A stretch of DNA of 64,000 nucleotides from the NCBI RefSeq assembly GCF_914271485.1, contig NZ_CAJZAG010000014.1, forward strand, positions 62,001-126,000, given 5' to 3'. The translations under genes and the position numbers were made by a program. The notes beneath the pieces are model-generated. The model was not told where the DNA came from, did not search any database, and worked only from the letters and a program-made list of their open reading frames with translations. Source of the stretch: Cupriavidus pampae (GTDB taxonomy: Bacteria; Pseudomonadota; Gammaproteobacteria; Burkholderiales; Burkholderiaceae). Below are positions 52,801 to 60,824 of the stretch, piece by piece; position 1 is the first letter of the stretch; each line of letters begins with the position of its first letter.

Positions 52801-55629
52801 CGCCAGCATGGGCTGGATCGTCGCATAGAGCGTGTTGCACGCGGTGGCCGACGGATGGGCGTGAAGCTCGATGCCGAATAGCCGCAGTCCGGCGATCGCG
52901 GTCTCCACCGCCAGCACGTTCTCGGAGCGGCGCGAGTGCATCTCGATCTTGAGCCGATACGCGCTCGCGCGTTGCAAGATGTCCCCAGGCCCATCGATCA
53001 GTTGCGTGACCAACACCAGCGCCGCGTCGAGCCGGCCCTGCAGGAACCAGCAGTTGGCCTGCTCCTCGCGCAGCGCATGATAGAGCGCCTGCCCGCCCGG
53101 AGATGCCTCGGAGGCATGCGTGGCCTGGCGCGCGTAATCGAGGCCATTGCTGACGTAACGTAGCGCGGCATCGTAGGCGGCCGCGCGCCGCGCGCGCTGG
53201 GCGGCGGCGAGAAACAGCTGTGCGGTGCCGAGCGCGTCGGCGTTGGAGGAGGTCGTCGCCCTGGCTTGCGCCAGCAGTCCGGCCGCGCGGAACAGTACGT
53301 CATCGCGCAGGTGATCCGCGCCACGATCACCCTGCGCACGATGGTCGGCATCGGGGGTCCGTGCGAGCGTCTTTGCGAGCGTCTGTGCAAGCAAGCGGCC
53401 CGCGCGCAGGCTCACCTCCGCGCGCGTATCGTCATCGAGCCACGCATGCGCGGCTTCAAGGATGCGATCATGCGCAAACAGATAGTCGTACCGTGTCGGT
53501 ACGACCAGACCCGTTGCGCAGGCGGGGGCCAGCCGCGCATGCAGCGTGGCTTCGTCCAGGCCGAACGTGTCGCACAGCAGGCCGAACGAGGAGGTGCTGC
53601 CGAGGCAGGCCATGCCGCCCAGTAACTGGCGCGTCTCGTCCGGGAGTTGCTGCAGATGCTGCAGGCTGAATTCGGCGACGTTATCGGTGCAGGTACGCGC
53701 ATCGATGGCTGAAAGATCGTAGCGCCAGCCATCGATATCGGACGAATAGGCGACCAGCCGTTCGTCCGCGATCATCCGCATGAACTGCCGCACGAAGAAC
53801 GGGTTGCCTAGTGTCTTGGCGTGGATCACTTCGGCGAGTGGTCCCATCGCGGCGTCGGGCGTATGCAGCGCCTGCGCCAGCAGCGTGGCGACCGCTTCCA
53901 CCGGCAGACCCGCGATGGCGATATCGTGCACCGGCACGTGCTCGCGCAACTGGGTGAGCGCGGTGGCGCTGGCGTTACGCGCGCTGCAGACCAGCAGCAG
54001 CCGCAACGGCCCGGTACCGCCCGCGAGCCGCGACAGCAGTTCGAGCGTCGGTTGATCGAGCCATTCGATATCGTCGATCAACAGCACGAAGGGCCGGTCC
54101 GGTTGCGCGAACGCATGGATCAGGCAGCGCATCGCCAGATCGACGTGCATATCGGGCTCGACCGATTCGGTTGCGGGCGAGTCCGGGAAGTCGTTGACCA
54201 GCAGCCGCAGCGCGGGCGCAATGCTCGACGCCACGCGGCCATAGGCACCGAGTGCCTGTTGCAGCCGCTGCCGCCACATGCGCACGGCGTCCTCCGGCAA
54301 GCCGAGAATCTGGTGCACAAGGCCGCGAAACGCATCGGCGAGCACGGCATAGGGAACGTCGCGGCGAATCGGGTCGGCCTTGCCGGCCGCCGACCAGATG
54401 CGTCGCTGCGGCATGCCTTGCGCAAATGCACGCATCAGCGCGGATTTGCCGATGCCAGACGGGCCCGTGAGTGCCACGACCACGGGCCGCGAATTGGCCG
54501 CCACGCGCGTACACAGGTCGGCGATATGGGCGAGGTCTGCCTCCCGTGCATACAGCGTGTCCGGCAACTCGAGCGTGCCCGGCCGGTCGCGCTCGCCGGG
54601 TTCAAACGCATCGATGCGGCCATGTGCGTGCCAGGCCTCCACGCAGCGCGCCAGATCGGCTTCCAGACCGGCGGCGGACTGGTAGCGATGCGCGGGGCGC
54701 TTGTCGAGCAGCTTCAGCACGATGCGCGCGAGCATCTCCGGGACATCGGGCGCGATCTCGTGCGGCGGCGCCGGCGTCCCGGCCACATGGCTGTGGATCC
54801 ATTCGGTCAGGTCGGACGGATTGCGCGCGCTGAACGGTAGTTGGCCGGTGAATAGCTGGTAGAAGATCACGCCGAACGAGTACAGGTCGCTGCGGACATC
54901 GATCGCATGATGCGTGCGGCCGGTATGCTCGGGCGACATGTAGGCGGGCGCCTGGCCCGCGATGGTGATCATGGGGCCGGCGTTGAAGCCGCCCTGATAG
55001 TGACCGCCATTGGAGCCACCGTTGGACCCGCCATTGGATCCGCTATGAGATCCACCGTTGCGAGGCGCGTGGTCGCCGCCGGCCGGCCGGCCATCGGGCA
55101 CCGGGGTCGGCTGCGCAAAGTCGAAGCGGCCGAGACGGCAGCGATCTTCGGGTTCGACGATCAGGCTGCAGGGGGTCAGCGAACAGTGCACCAGCCCCGC
55201 CTCGTGGGCGGCGCGTAGTGCGGCGCTGGCGTTGCGGGCGATGGTCAGCACGCGGGCGATCGGCAGGCGCTCGTTCAACAGCAGCGTCAGCGGGTTTCCG
55301 CCGTGATCGTCATAGAGCGCGGCCACGCCATTGCGGTAGCGCGTGAGCGCGCGCGGCGTCAGGGCCCACTGCGGATGCAGCAGCGCGCGCAGCGCGAACT
55401 CGTTCTCGAGCCGGCGCGCGGCCTCGGCTTCCACCTGGGCGGACGCCGCATGGGCAAGCACGATCCGACGGCCGGTGGCCGGATGCACGCCCCGCACGAA
55501 CGCGACGATGCCATCCTGATGGATGGTCTCGAAGCGGAATTCCGCTAAAGCGAGCGCGTCGGGCAGGCCGCCGTGGGATGAACCATCGTGCAAACCGCCT
55601 TCGGATAAGCCGATTTTGTCGATCGTCAT
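49867..55629 (-). CDS. Fusion of degenerate Ser/Thr-kinase domain, AAA ATPase, GAF, PAS and histidine kinase
   Basis: Protein of 1920 residues of the trifunctional kinase/ATP-binding/histidine-kinase type. The kinase-like domain (about 30-340) has lost its catalytic marks: no VAIK Lys (RRIVLAHA), HRD loop reads VHCSLTPCSLIV, and DFG reads RFDF. A Gly/Ser/Asn repeat (190-213) interrupts it. The AAA part has Walker A GPSGIGKS (about 388-396) and Walker B LLIDDIEWLD, then a long helical repeat region (about 850-1300), GAF (1370-1530), PAS (1545-1665), HisKA with His1704 in SIAHEINQP and ATPase with GMGMGLAICRSI. A receiver gene lies 16 bases upstream. Confidence 0.93.
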   Translation of the reverse strand: MTIDKIGLSEGGLHDGSSHGGLPDALALAEFRFETIHQDGIVAFVRGVHPATGRRIVLAHAASAQVEAEAARRLENEFALRALLHPQWALTPRALTRYRNGVAALYDDHGGNPLTLLLNERLPIARVLTIARNASAALRAAHEAGLVHCSLTPCSLIVEPEDRCRLGRFDFAQPTPVPDGRPAGGDHAPRNGGSHSGSNGGSNGGSNGGHYQGGFNAGPMITIAGQAPAYMSPEHTGRTHHAIDVRSDLYSFGVIFYQLFTGQLPFSARNPSDLTEWIHSHVAGTPAPPHEIAPDVPEMLARIVLKLLDKRPAHRYQSAAGLEADLARCVEAWHAHGRIDAFEPGERDRPGTLELPDTLYAREADLAHIADLCTRVAANSRPVVVALTGPSGIGKSALMRAFAQGMPQRRIWSAAGKADPIRRDVPYAVLADAFRGLVHQILGLPEDAVRMWRQRLQQALGAYGRVASSIAPALRLLVNDFPDSPATESVEPDMHVDLAMRCLIHAFAQPDRPFVLLIDDIEWLDQPTLELLSRLAGGTGPLRLLLVCSARNASATALTQLREHVPVHDIAIAGLPVEAVATLLAQALHTPDAAMGPLAEVIHAKTLGNPFFVRQFMRMIADERLVAYSSDIDGWRYDLSAIDARTCTDNVAEFSLQHLQQLPDETRQLLGGMACLGSTSSFGLLCDTFGLDEATLHARLAPACATGLVVPTRYDYLFAHDRILEAAHAWLDDDTRAEVSLRAGRLLAQTLAKTLARTPDADHRAQGDRGADHLRDDVLFRAAGLLAQARATTSSNADALGTAQLFLAAAQRARRAAAYDAALRYVSNGLDYARQATHASEASPGGQALYHALREEQANCWFLQGRLDAALVLVTQLIDGPGDILQRASAYRLKIEMHSRRSENVLAVETAIAGLRLFGIELHAHPSATACNTLYATIQPMLATTTLGAMLALPVMKDPDTEGAMSLLAALMVPASFTDENLAFLSLCQMLRLTLQHGMTAAATSALGWLGVQVCHRFDAYADGFRYGEMARRLVNHHGYAAHMARVQLPLDQLSVWTQPLSYSIECARAGFAAGVAHGDVTTACYACCHIVAAMLVRGDRLDDVAVEIARGLEFVRRAGFQDVESILLAQQRFVDGLRAGADAHDSAAQRWMDDAGPDGEGIPRGERLSTFEFWHWLYRATMLLLAERHEAAALCLDRAATFAWSAPAHIHQLDFRLLRALTIATSPEEPDLEAWNTLRADVRKIRDWAAINPVTFVDKALLVEAELARREGDAMRAMTCYEQAIAHATAHGFAQIVAIAHERAAHHCASLGLAAAAHAHRRDARDAYVRWGALTKARQMETRFPELINPTQPRVWQLGEGFHTVDIESVIKASRALTEEIRLDGLIDKLMTIALEYAAAQRGLLIRIYPEGPLVEAHADTAVDGVRVRIGQDPLHADVLPLSMFHTATRTGQVAMIGPSMRASPFAIDPYFARHPDCSAICIPMVRHNEVIGALYLENRLVRDAFTLDQTRLLELVAAQAAISLRTARLYDDLLVENERRQRVERELRTSEATLAMGETVSHTGSWRWDLCEDRFYCSDELLRIYDLDPSERDAPFGVFLSRMHPEDRAAMKRLVEINTAQRLPVQVEHRIVRRDGSIVHVAVIGKPMPPEDGAPDVLRYFGTVTDITARRQSEDAVRNAQADLARVARATTVGQLTASIAHEINQPLMSIVSNAGASLRWLARATPDIDNAREGLVAIASEGQRAGDMIRSLQSLTRNAAPVLAPVDIHEAIRHILAISRSEIARRNVTVQLELDAEPSRAFGDGVQLQQVILNLIVNAIEAMSEIEGRARVLRIATRIVEGDALEVSVGDTGVGIGGEMAEQVFEPFYTTKVNGMGMGLAICRSIIEAHRGQLRAVALVPYGSAFTFTIPLRAPGG
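54990..55062 (-). repeat. GGSN-type tandem repeat inside the fusion kinase
   Basis: A 12-base unit repeats about four to five times and encodes NGGSHSGSNGGSNGGSNGG between residues about 190 and 213 of the fusion protein. It sits where the kinase-like domain's activation segment should be. Confidence 0.75.
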
Positions 55630-55645
55630 GATGCGGCGCCTGCCG

Positions 55646-56035
55646 TCAGGCGGCCGGTGGTCTCAAGCGTGGCAGCAGGGCATTCTCGATGCAGCGGATG
55701 ATATCAGTGTCCTGGAACGGCTTGTTCAGAAAGCACGAGGCGCCGGCATCCCGGGCGCGCTGCTCGTAACCTTCCTGGGCAAATGCGGTCATAAAGACCA
55801 CCGGCATATCGTAGCCGCGCGCGCGCAAGGCTTCGCACAACGCGAAACCGTTCATGGCGGGCATCTGGATATCGGTGATCAGGCATGCAATATGGTCGAT
55901 CGACGCGGACTGCAACAGTTCGGGGCCGCTGCTGAAGAGTTCCACATCCAGGTCAAACGAACGCACCAATCGTCCCATGGCATGCCGGACGGAAGCGTCG
56001 TCGTCGACGATGGCAATCACGGGGGTGGAAGTCAC
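55646..56035 (-). CDS. Stand-alone receiver, FixJ-type, partner of the fusion kinase
   Basis: Response regulator of 129 residues with only a receiver domain: acidic pair VDDDASVRHA, phospho-Asp in LITDIQMPAMNG, Lys in FLNKPFQD. No output domain follows. Start is GTG 56035 with AAGGA 6 bases upstream; no ATG precedes the conserved sequence. It is 16 bases upstream of the fusion-kinase gene, so the two form an operon and probably a phosphorelay. Confidence 0.92.
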   Translation of the reverse strand: MTSTPVIAIVDDDASVRHAMGRLVRSFDLDVELFSSGPELLQSASIDHIACLITDIQMPAMNGFALCEALRARGYDMPVVFMTAFAQEGYEQRARDAGASCFLNKPFQDTDIIRCIENALLPRLRPPAA

Positions 56036-56327
56036 ACAAAATCCTTAGAGTCTTGAGCGGTGACGAGGGGTCCGACGCCCTCCACCACTTGCTCACAGGA
56101 TAGTCCCACCGGCCTGCGGGCCATATCATACGGTGGTATTGTCGTCGCCACGCTGACACACCCCGCCGCTTGCCAGACCCCACGCGGGGCGCGAGCACCC
56201 CGTCCGGGGGCATCGAGGCGACTCGCCCAATCAGCGTGTACGGTAATACCTTGGTATTAGGCACTACTCTCCCTGCAACAGCCCTACATCGGGCGTTGTG
56301 AAACATCACTGGCGTCTGGCGGGGCGG
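56036..56327. promoter_or_regulatory. Gene-free region upstream of the receiver/fusion-kinase operon
   Basis: It holds no ORF with a ribosome-binding site. TAATACC-TT-GGTATTA at 56244-56259 is a perfect 7+7 palindrome, about 210 bases before the receiver start; a related GGTATT half-site lies near 56136. A site for a dimeric regulator is likely; the regulator is not identified. Confidence 0.5.
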
Positions 56328-57473
56328 TCAGAAATTATGCCGCATGCCGAGGGCGAACGTCTGCGGGTCCGCGCCCGCGCTGATGCCGAGCTCATTGATC
56401 GCAAAGTCGTAGATGCCCTGGCTGCGGTTGTTGATGCGGCTGTAGAACGCGAACAGCGCGGTGCGCTTGGAGAGCGGATAGTCGTAGCCCACCGTGATCT
56501 GCGTGGCGCCGGTGTCGGGCCCGCTGCGGAAGAATCCCACGGTATCGGTGGAGGAGCCGGTGCCGTTGGCGGCCAGCCCAAAGCCGATGCGCACGCTGCC
56601 CACCCCCACCTGCTGCACCAGCGATGCATAGTAGGCGTTGCGCTGCAGGTCGCCGGTGTCGGTGCGGTAGTGCAGATGCTCGTAGACCGCGGCGATCCGC
56701 GTGCCGGTGCGCACCTGCCACGCAAAGCCGACCTTGAGCGCGTCGTCGTTGCGGCTGGCGGCCTGGTAGTGCTGGTGCACTTCGTAGGCGATGGTCGCGT
56801 TCAGCGGACCCGAGTCGTAGACCATGGCCGCCGAGTACAGCGCGGGATTGCGCGCGACGGTGGTTTTTTCCTCCGGCAACCCCGCGCCGAGCCAGACGCT
56901 GACCGGCCCGAACGACGGCGAGCGGTACTGCACGCTGTTTTTCTGGCGCCGGTCGAACGAGCTTGTGTCGTCAATATTGTTCGAGGTGGAGGTCGAGCCG
57001 TTGCCAATCAGCGCCATATAGCCGGCGGTGGTCGGATAGTACGGATCGTAGCCCATCGTCGACTCGGTGTAGGGCGTGTGCCAGTGCCCCATGAACAGCA
57101 GCCCGTAATCACCCTGCAGGCCGACGCGCGAGTTGCGGCTGGCGATCACGCCCTGTCCGGTGTCGAGCGACAGATTGCTTTCGATCTGCCAGACCGCCTT
57201 GAACGAGCCGCCGAGGTCTTCGTCGCCGCGCAGGCCGAACACCGAACGGTAATTGGTCTGGCGCACCACGCTGCCCAGCGCGGTGCCATCGGTGGCGGTG
57301 CTTGCGCGCGAGTATTCGATGGCGGTGTTCAGGCGGCCATAGACCGTCACGGTGCCGGCCAGCGCCGGGGCACTGCCGGCGACTATCAGCACGGGCACGG
57401 TGAAACGGGTCAAGCGGGTCAGCCGGTTCAGCCGGTTCAGCCGCTTCAGGGGACAACCGATACCAGCCATCAT
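56328..57473 (-). CDS. Gram-negative trimeric porin
   Basis: Porin of 381 residues of the beta-proteobacterial OmpC-like family. The signal peptide runs to ALAG, then TVTVYGRLNTAIEY opens the 16-strand barrel; RNSRVGLQGDYGLLFMGHW is the typical loop start, and the chain ends RHNF. The signal peptide contains a tandem LNRLNRLTRLTR from a 9-base repeat. ATG 57473 overlaps the DoxX stop by four bases (ATGATGG), so it is the last gene of the operon. It may admit the operon's substrate. Confidence 0.92.
   Translation of the reverse strand: MMAGIGCPLKRLNRLNRLTRLTRFTVPVLIVAGSAPALAGTVTVYGRLNTAIEYSRASTATDGTALGSVVRQTNYRSVFGLRGDEDLGGSFKAVWQIESNLSLDTGQGVIASRNSRVGLQGDYGLLFMGHWHTPYTESTMGYDPYYPTTAGYMALIGNGSTSTSNNIDDTSSFDRRQKNSVQYRSPSFGPVSVWLGAGLPEEKTTVARNPALYSAAMVYDSGPLNATIAYEVHQHYQAASRNDDALKVGFAWQVRTGTRIAAVYEHLHYRTDTGDLQRNAYYASLVQQVGVGSVRIGFGLAANGTGSSTDTVGFFRSGPDTGATQITVGYDYPLSKRTALFAFYSRINNRSQGIYDFAINELGISAGADPQTFALGMRHNF
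57409..57448 (-). repeat. 9-base tandem repeat in the porin signal sequence
   Basis: Four to five imperfect copies of CTGAACCGG/CTGACCCGC encode RLNRLNRLTRLTR just before the hydrophobic core of the porin signal peptide. Copy changes would keep frame but alter the positive N-region. Confidence 0.7.
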
Positions 57474-57940
57474 TGCAGTGCGCTGCCCTTCGTACCCGCC
57501 AACATTGCACGATCCCGTCTGGCGCGGCGTGCGCGCAGGTCTTCCCAAACGATCAGCAGGAACGCGCCGCACAAGCCCAGGTGCTCGTAGAACGCGTTCA
57601 TCAGCATAAAGCGCGCCTCGGGCGGCGCATCCCAGTAACGGTTGGCCATCAGCGTCGCGGCAAGCGTGAACGCGGCGAGCGCCAGTGCCGCCAGCCAGCG
57701 CCATACACCCAGCACGATCATGGCCGGTGCCACCAGTTCGAGCGCGATGACGGCGATCGCGGCAGGCTCGGCCGGCGCGATGCCGAAGTGCTGCATCTCG
57801 GCCACCGCGCCGCCGAAGTCGAATAGCTTGACGAGGCCGCCCTGCAGGTAGGCCGCGCAGATCAGCAGCAGCGCGAGCGTGCGCAGCCAGTGCGGCGGCG
57901 CCTGCACGGCGGTGTCAGCCGTGGAATGAGCGCCGCGCAT
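57470..57940 (-). CDS. DoxX-family membrane protein
   Basis: Protein of 156 residues with four membrane helices. LLICAAYLQGGLVKLFDFGGAV and ALELVAPAMIVLG fit the DoxX family, whose members are quinone-linked or redox-associated membrane proteins. ATG 57940 shares a base with the amidohydrolase stop (TGATG). The longer open frame upstream is the amidohydrolase region in another frame. Confidence 0.85.
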   Translation of the reverse strand: MRGAHSTADTAVQAPPHWLRTLALLLICAAYLQGGLVKLFDFGGAVAEMQHFGIAPAEPAAIAVIALELVAPAMIVLGVWRWLAALALAAFTLAATLMANRYWDAPPEARFMLMNAFYEHLGLCGAFLLIVWEDLRARRARRDRAMLAGTKGSALQ

Positions 57941-59880
57941 CAGAACGCCCAGCACGAGCAGCCGAGCGCGCCCCAGAAGGTGCTCTCGTCGCTGGCCGGC
58001 ACGCTCGAGGTCCAGGCGCGCGCATGCGCATGGCCATGCACGCCGCACGACGACGCGCAGCCGCAGGCCGTGTTCATGGCCAATTGCCTGGCCTGTGCGG
58101 TCGGGCGCGGCTGGTACTTGCTGCCGTGGCGGGCCGGCGACCAGTCGGGCATCGCTGGGGGGAGTGAGGGCGAGTACTGGTCGAACTCGTTATCGCCATA
58201 TACCACCTTGCCACCGAGCACGGTCATCACCGATGTGATGTCCTGGATGTCGTCACCGGGCACCGCGAAGTAATCGGCCGACAGCACTGCGAGGTCAGCG
58301 AGCTGGCCGACCGCGATGCGGCCTTTCTTGCCTTCTTCCGAGGAGAACCACGTATTGGCTTCGGTCCACAGCCGCAGCGCGGTCTCGCGGTCGAGCAGGT
58401 TCGCCTGCGGATACATCGACATGCCGCCCACGGTCTTGCCCGTGGTGAGCCAGTACAGCGACACCCATGGGTTGTAGGAAGCCACACGCGTGGCGTCGGT
58501 CCCCGCGCCCACCTTGACGCCGCGCTCGAGCATCTTCTTTACCGGCGGCGTGGCTTCGGCGGCCTTCGAGCCATAACGCTCGACGAAGTATTCGCCCTGA
58601 TAGGCCATGCGGTGCTGGACGGCGATGCCGCCGCCGAGCGCCGCGATGCGGTCGATATTGCGGTCCGTAATCGTTTCCGCATGATCGAAGAACCAGTTCA
58701 GGCCAGTGAACGGGATGTCCTTGGCGACCTTCTCGTACACGTCCAGCGCGCGCGAAATGGTTTCGTCGTAGGTCGCGTGCAGGCGCCACGGCCAGCGCTT
58801 CTCGGCCAGCAGACGGATCACGGGTTCGAGGTCGGCTTCCATCGAAGGCGCCATATCGGGCCGCTCGACGCGGAAGTCCTCGAAGTCGGCCGCGGTGTAG
58901 ACCAGCATCTCGCCCGCGCCATTGTGGCGATAGAGGTCGTCGCCCTGGCCCGGCCTGACGGTCGAGGTCCAGGTCTTGAAGTCGCTGAGTTCTTCCTTCG
59001 GCTTCTGCGTGAACAGGTTGTACGCGAGCCGAATCGTGAGCTGACCTTCCTTATGCAGCTCCTCGATGATGTTGTAGTCCTCGGGGTAATTCTGATAGCC
59101 ACCGCCCGCGTCGATCACGCCGGTCACGCCCAGGCGGTTCACTTCGCGCATGAAATGGCGCGTGGAATTCTTCTGGTACTCGGCCGGCAGCTTCGGGCCC
59201 TTGGCCAGCGTCGCGTAGAGAATCGTAGCGTTGGGCTTGGCCAGCAGCAGACCGGTCGGATTGCCACTGGCGTCGTGCACGATCTCGCCGCCAGGCGGAT
59301 GAGGCGTGTCGCGGTTGTAGCCCACCGCGCGCAGTGCCGCGCCGTTGAGAATCGCGCGGTCGTACAGATGGAGGATGAACACTGGCGTGTCGGGCGCCAC
59401 GGCATTGAGTTCCTCGATCGTCGGCAGGCGCTTCTCCGCGAACTGGTGCTCGGTAAAGCCACCGACCACGCGCACCCATTGCGGCGCGGGTGTGCGGTCC
59501 ACCTGCGCCTTGAGCATGCGCATCGCATCGGCCAGCGAACGCACGCCATCCCAGCGCAACTCCATGTTGTAGTTGAGGCCGCCACGGATGATGTGCATGT
59601 GGCTGTCGATCAGCCCCGGAATCGCGCGGCGGCCGTTGAGGTCGATCACGCGTGTCTGCGGTGCCGCCAGTTTCATGACCTCGTCGCGCGTGCCCACGGC
59701 CACGAAGCGCCCGTCGTGGATCGCGACCGCGTCCGCTTGCGGGCGCGTGCGGTCGAGCGTGGTGAACTTCCCGTTGACGAGGATGAGGTCTGGCGTCTGG
59801 GGCGAGGACATGGCGAAAATCTCCGAAGAGGCCGCCGCACCGAGCGCGGCAGCCGAAGCAAGAAACTGGCGACGACGCAT
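57940..59880 (-). CDS. Tat-exported amidohydrolase (YtcJ-type)
   Basis: Metal-dependent hydrolase of 646 residues. The N-terminus MRRRQFLASAAALGAAASSE is a Tat-like signal. Residues GLIDSHMHIIRGG bind metal, and HAETITDRNIDRIAALGGG with GAGTDATRVASYNPW complete the amidohydrolase-3 fold. The C-terminus is Cys- and His-rich (CGCASSCGVHGHAHAR), unusual for the family and perhaps metal-binding. ATG 59880 overlaps the isochorismatase stop (TGATG). The substrate, likely a cyclic amide or similar, is unknown. Confidence 0.88.
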   Translation of the reverse strand: MRRRQFLASAAALGAAASSEIFAMSSPQTPDLILVNGKFTTLDRTRPQADAVAIHDGRFVAVGTRDEVMKLAAPQTRVIDLNGRRAIPGLIDSHMHIIRGGLNYNMELRWDGVRSLADAMRMLKAQVDRTPAPQWVRVVGGFTEHQFAEKRLPTIEELNAVAPDTPVFILHLYDRAILNGAALRAVGYNRDTPHPPGGEIVHDASGNPTGLLLAKPNATILYATLAKGPKLPAEYQKNSTRHFMREVNRLGVTGVIDAGGGYQNYPEDYNIIEELHKEGQLTIRLAYNLFTQKPKEELSDFKTWTSTVRPGQGDDLYRHNGAGEMLVYTAADFEDFRVERPDMAPSMEADLEPVIRLLAEKRWPWRLHATYDETISRALDVYEKVAKDIPFTGLNWFFDHAETITDRNIDRIAALGGGIAVQHRMAYQGEYFVERYGSKAAEATPPVKKMLERGVKVGAGTDATRVASYNPWVSLYWLTTGKTVGGMSMYPQANLLDRETALRLWTEANTWFSSEEGKKGRIAVGQLADLAVLSADYFAVPGDDIQDITSVMTVLGGKVVYGDNEFDQYSPSLPPAMPDWSPARHGSKYQPRPTAQARQLAMNTACGCASSCGVHGHAHARAWTSSVPASDESTFWGALGCSCWAF

Positions 59881-60578
59881 CAGCGCTCGATGACCGGTGC
59901 GTGAACAGGAGCGAGCGACTCGTGCTGCGTGGCGGTGCGCTGCGCGGCCTTGTGCACCATCGTGTAGGCGTAGTCGACGCCCATGCCATACGCGCCGGAG
60001 TGCTCCTTGGCTACAGCCATCACCGCATCGTAGGTGTCGCGGTTCTTCCAGTCGCGTTGCCACTCCAGCAGCACCTGCTGCCAGGTCACGGGCACCACGC
60101 CGGCCTGCACCATGCGCTGCATGGCGTAGTCGTGCGCGTCCTTGGTGGTGCCACCCGAGGCATCGGCCACCATATAGATCTCGTAGTCGCCTTCGAGCAT
60201 CGCGCACAGCGCGAACGTGGTGTTGCAGACCTCGGTCCACAGACCTGCGACCACGACCTTGCGGCGGCCGTTGGCCTTGAGCGCGTCGCGCACCTTCTGG
60301 TCGTCCCACGAATTCATCGAGGTGCGCTCCAGTGTCTTGGCATTCGGGAAGACGTCGAGCAGTTCCGGGTAGGTGTAGCCCGAGAACGAATCGCTTTCCA
60401 CGGTGGTGATCGTGGTCGGCACATTGAAGATCTTTGCGGCCTTGGCCAGGCCCACCACATTGTTCTTGAGCGTTTGACGATCCATCGACTGCACGCCGAA
60501 CGCCATCTGCGGCTGATGGTCGATGATGATCAGCTGGCTGTTATGCGGGGTCAGCACTTCGAGCTTGGGATTGGACAT
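59880..60578 (-). CDS. Isochorismatase-family cysteine hydrolase (YcaC-like)
   Basis: Hydrolase of 232 residues. The triad of the family is seen as Asp in IIIDHQPQMAFG, a Lys near ANGRRKVVVAG and the nucleophile Cys in GLWTEVCNTTFAL. YcaC-like members act on amides or small nitrogen compounds. It heads the operon with the amidohydrolase, DoxX protein and porin. GGAGTGA lies upstream of the ATG. Confidence 0.9.
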   Translation of the reverse strand: MSNPKLEVLTPHNSQLIIIDHQPQMAFGVQSMDRQTLKNNVVGLAKAAKIFNVPTTITTVESDSFSGYTYPELLDVFPNAKTLERTSMNSWDDQKVRDALKANGRRKVVVAGLWTEVCNTTFALCAMLEGDYEIYMVADASGGTTKDAHDYAMQRMVQAGVVPVTWQQVLLEWQRDWKNRDTYDAVMAVAKEHSGAYGMGVDYAYTMVHKAAQRTATQHESLAPVHAPVIER

Positions 60579-60824
60579 GATGTCACTCCTTGCAGAACGG
60601 GTTGGGCAGGAGACGGAAGACTATGTGCGCGCCCCGGTCGCGACCATCCCCTCATCGTATTAGTGCCCTCGACATCGGCCGTGCGAGCACACGTTTGTAC
60701 AAAAACCGCACAGCCGTTCTATCGATGCCGCACTGCGGCATGTACATTGCCACCGGGGTCGCGCCAGTCGCGCGATCCAGTCTCATCCGCCGTCTCAGAC
60801 GGTTGCATAAGGAAAGGTGCCGCC
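60579..60824. promoter_or_regulatory. Divergent promoter region, isochorismatase operon and kinase-like gene
   Basis: No gene or strong repeat is visible in these 246 bases. It must contain the promoter of the four-gene operon on the minus strand and that of the kinase-like gene on the plus strand. The AraC gene at 61524 is the closest candidate regulator. Confidence 0.4.

Noticed and set aside
49831..52881. 1016-codon plus-strand open frame over the fusion kinase
   Set aside because: Antisense shadow of the GAF/PAS/kinase region, Arg/His-rich throughout.
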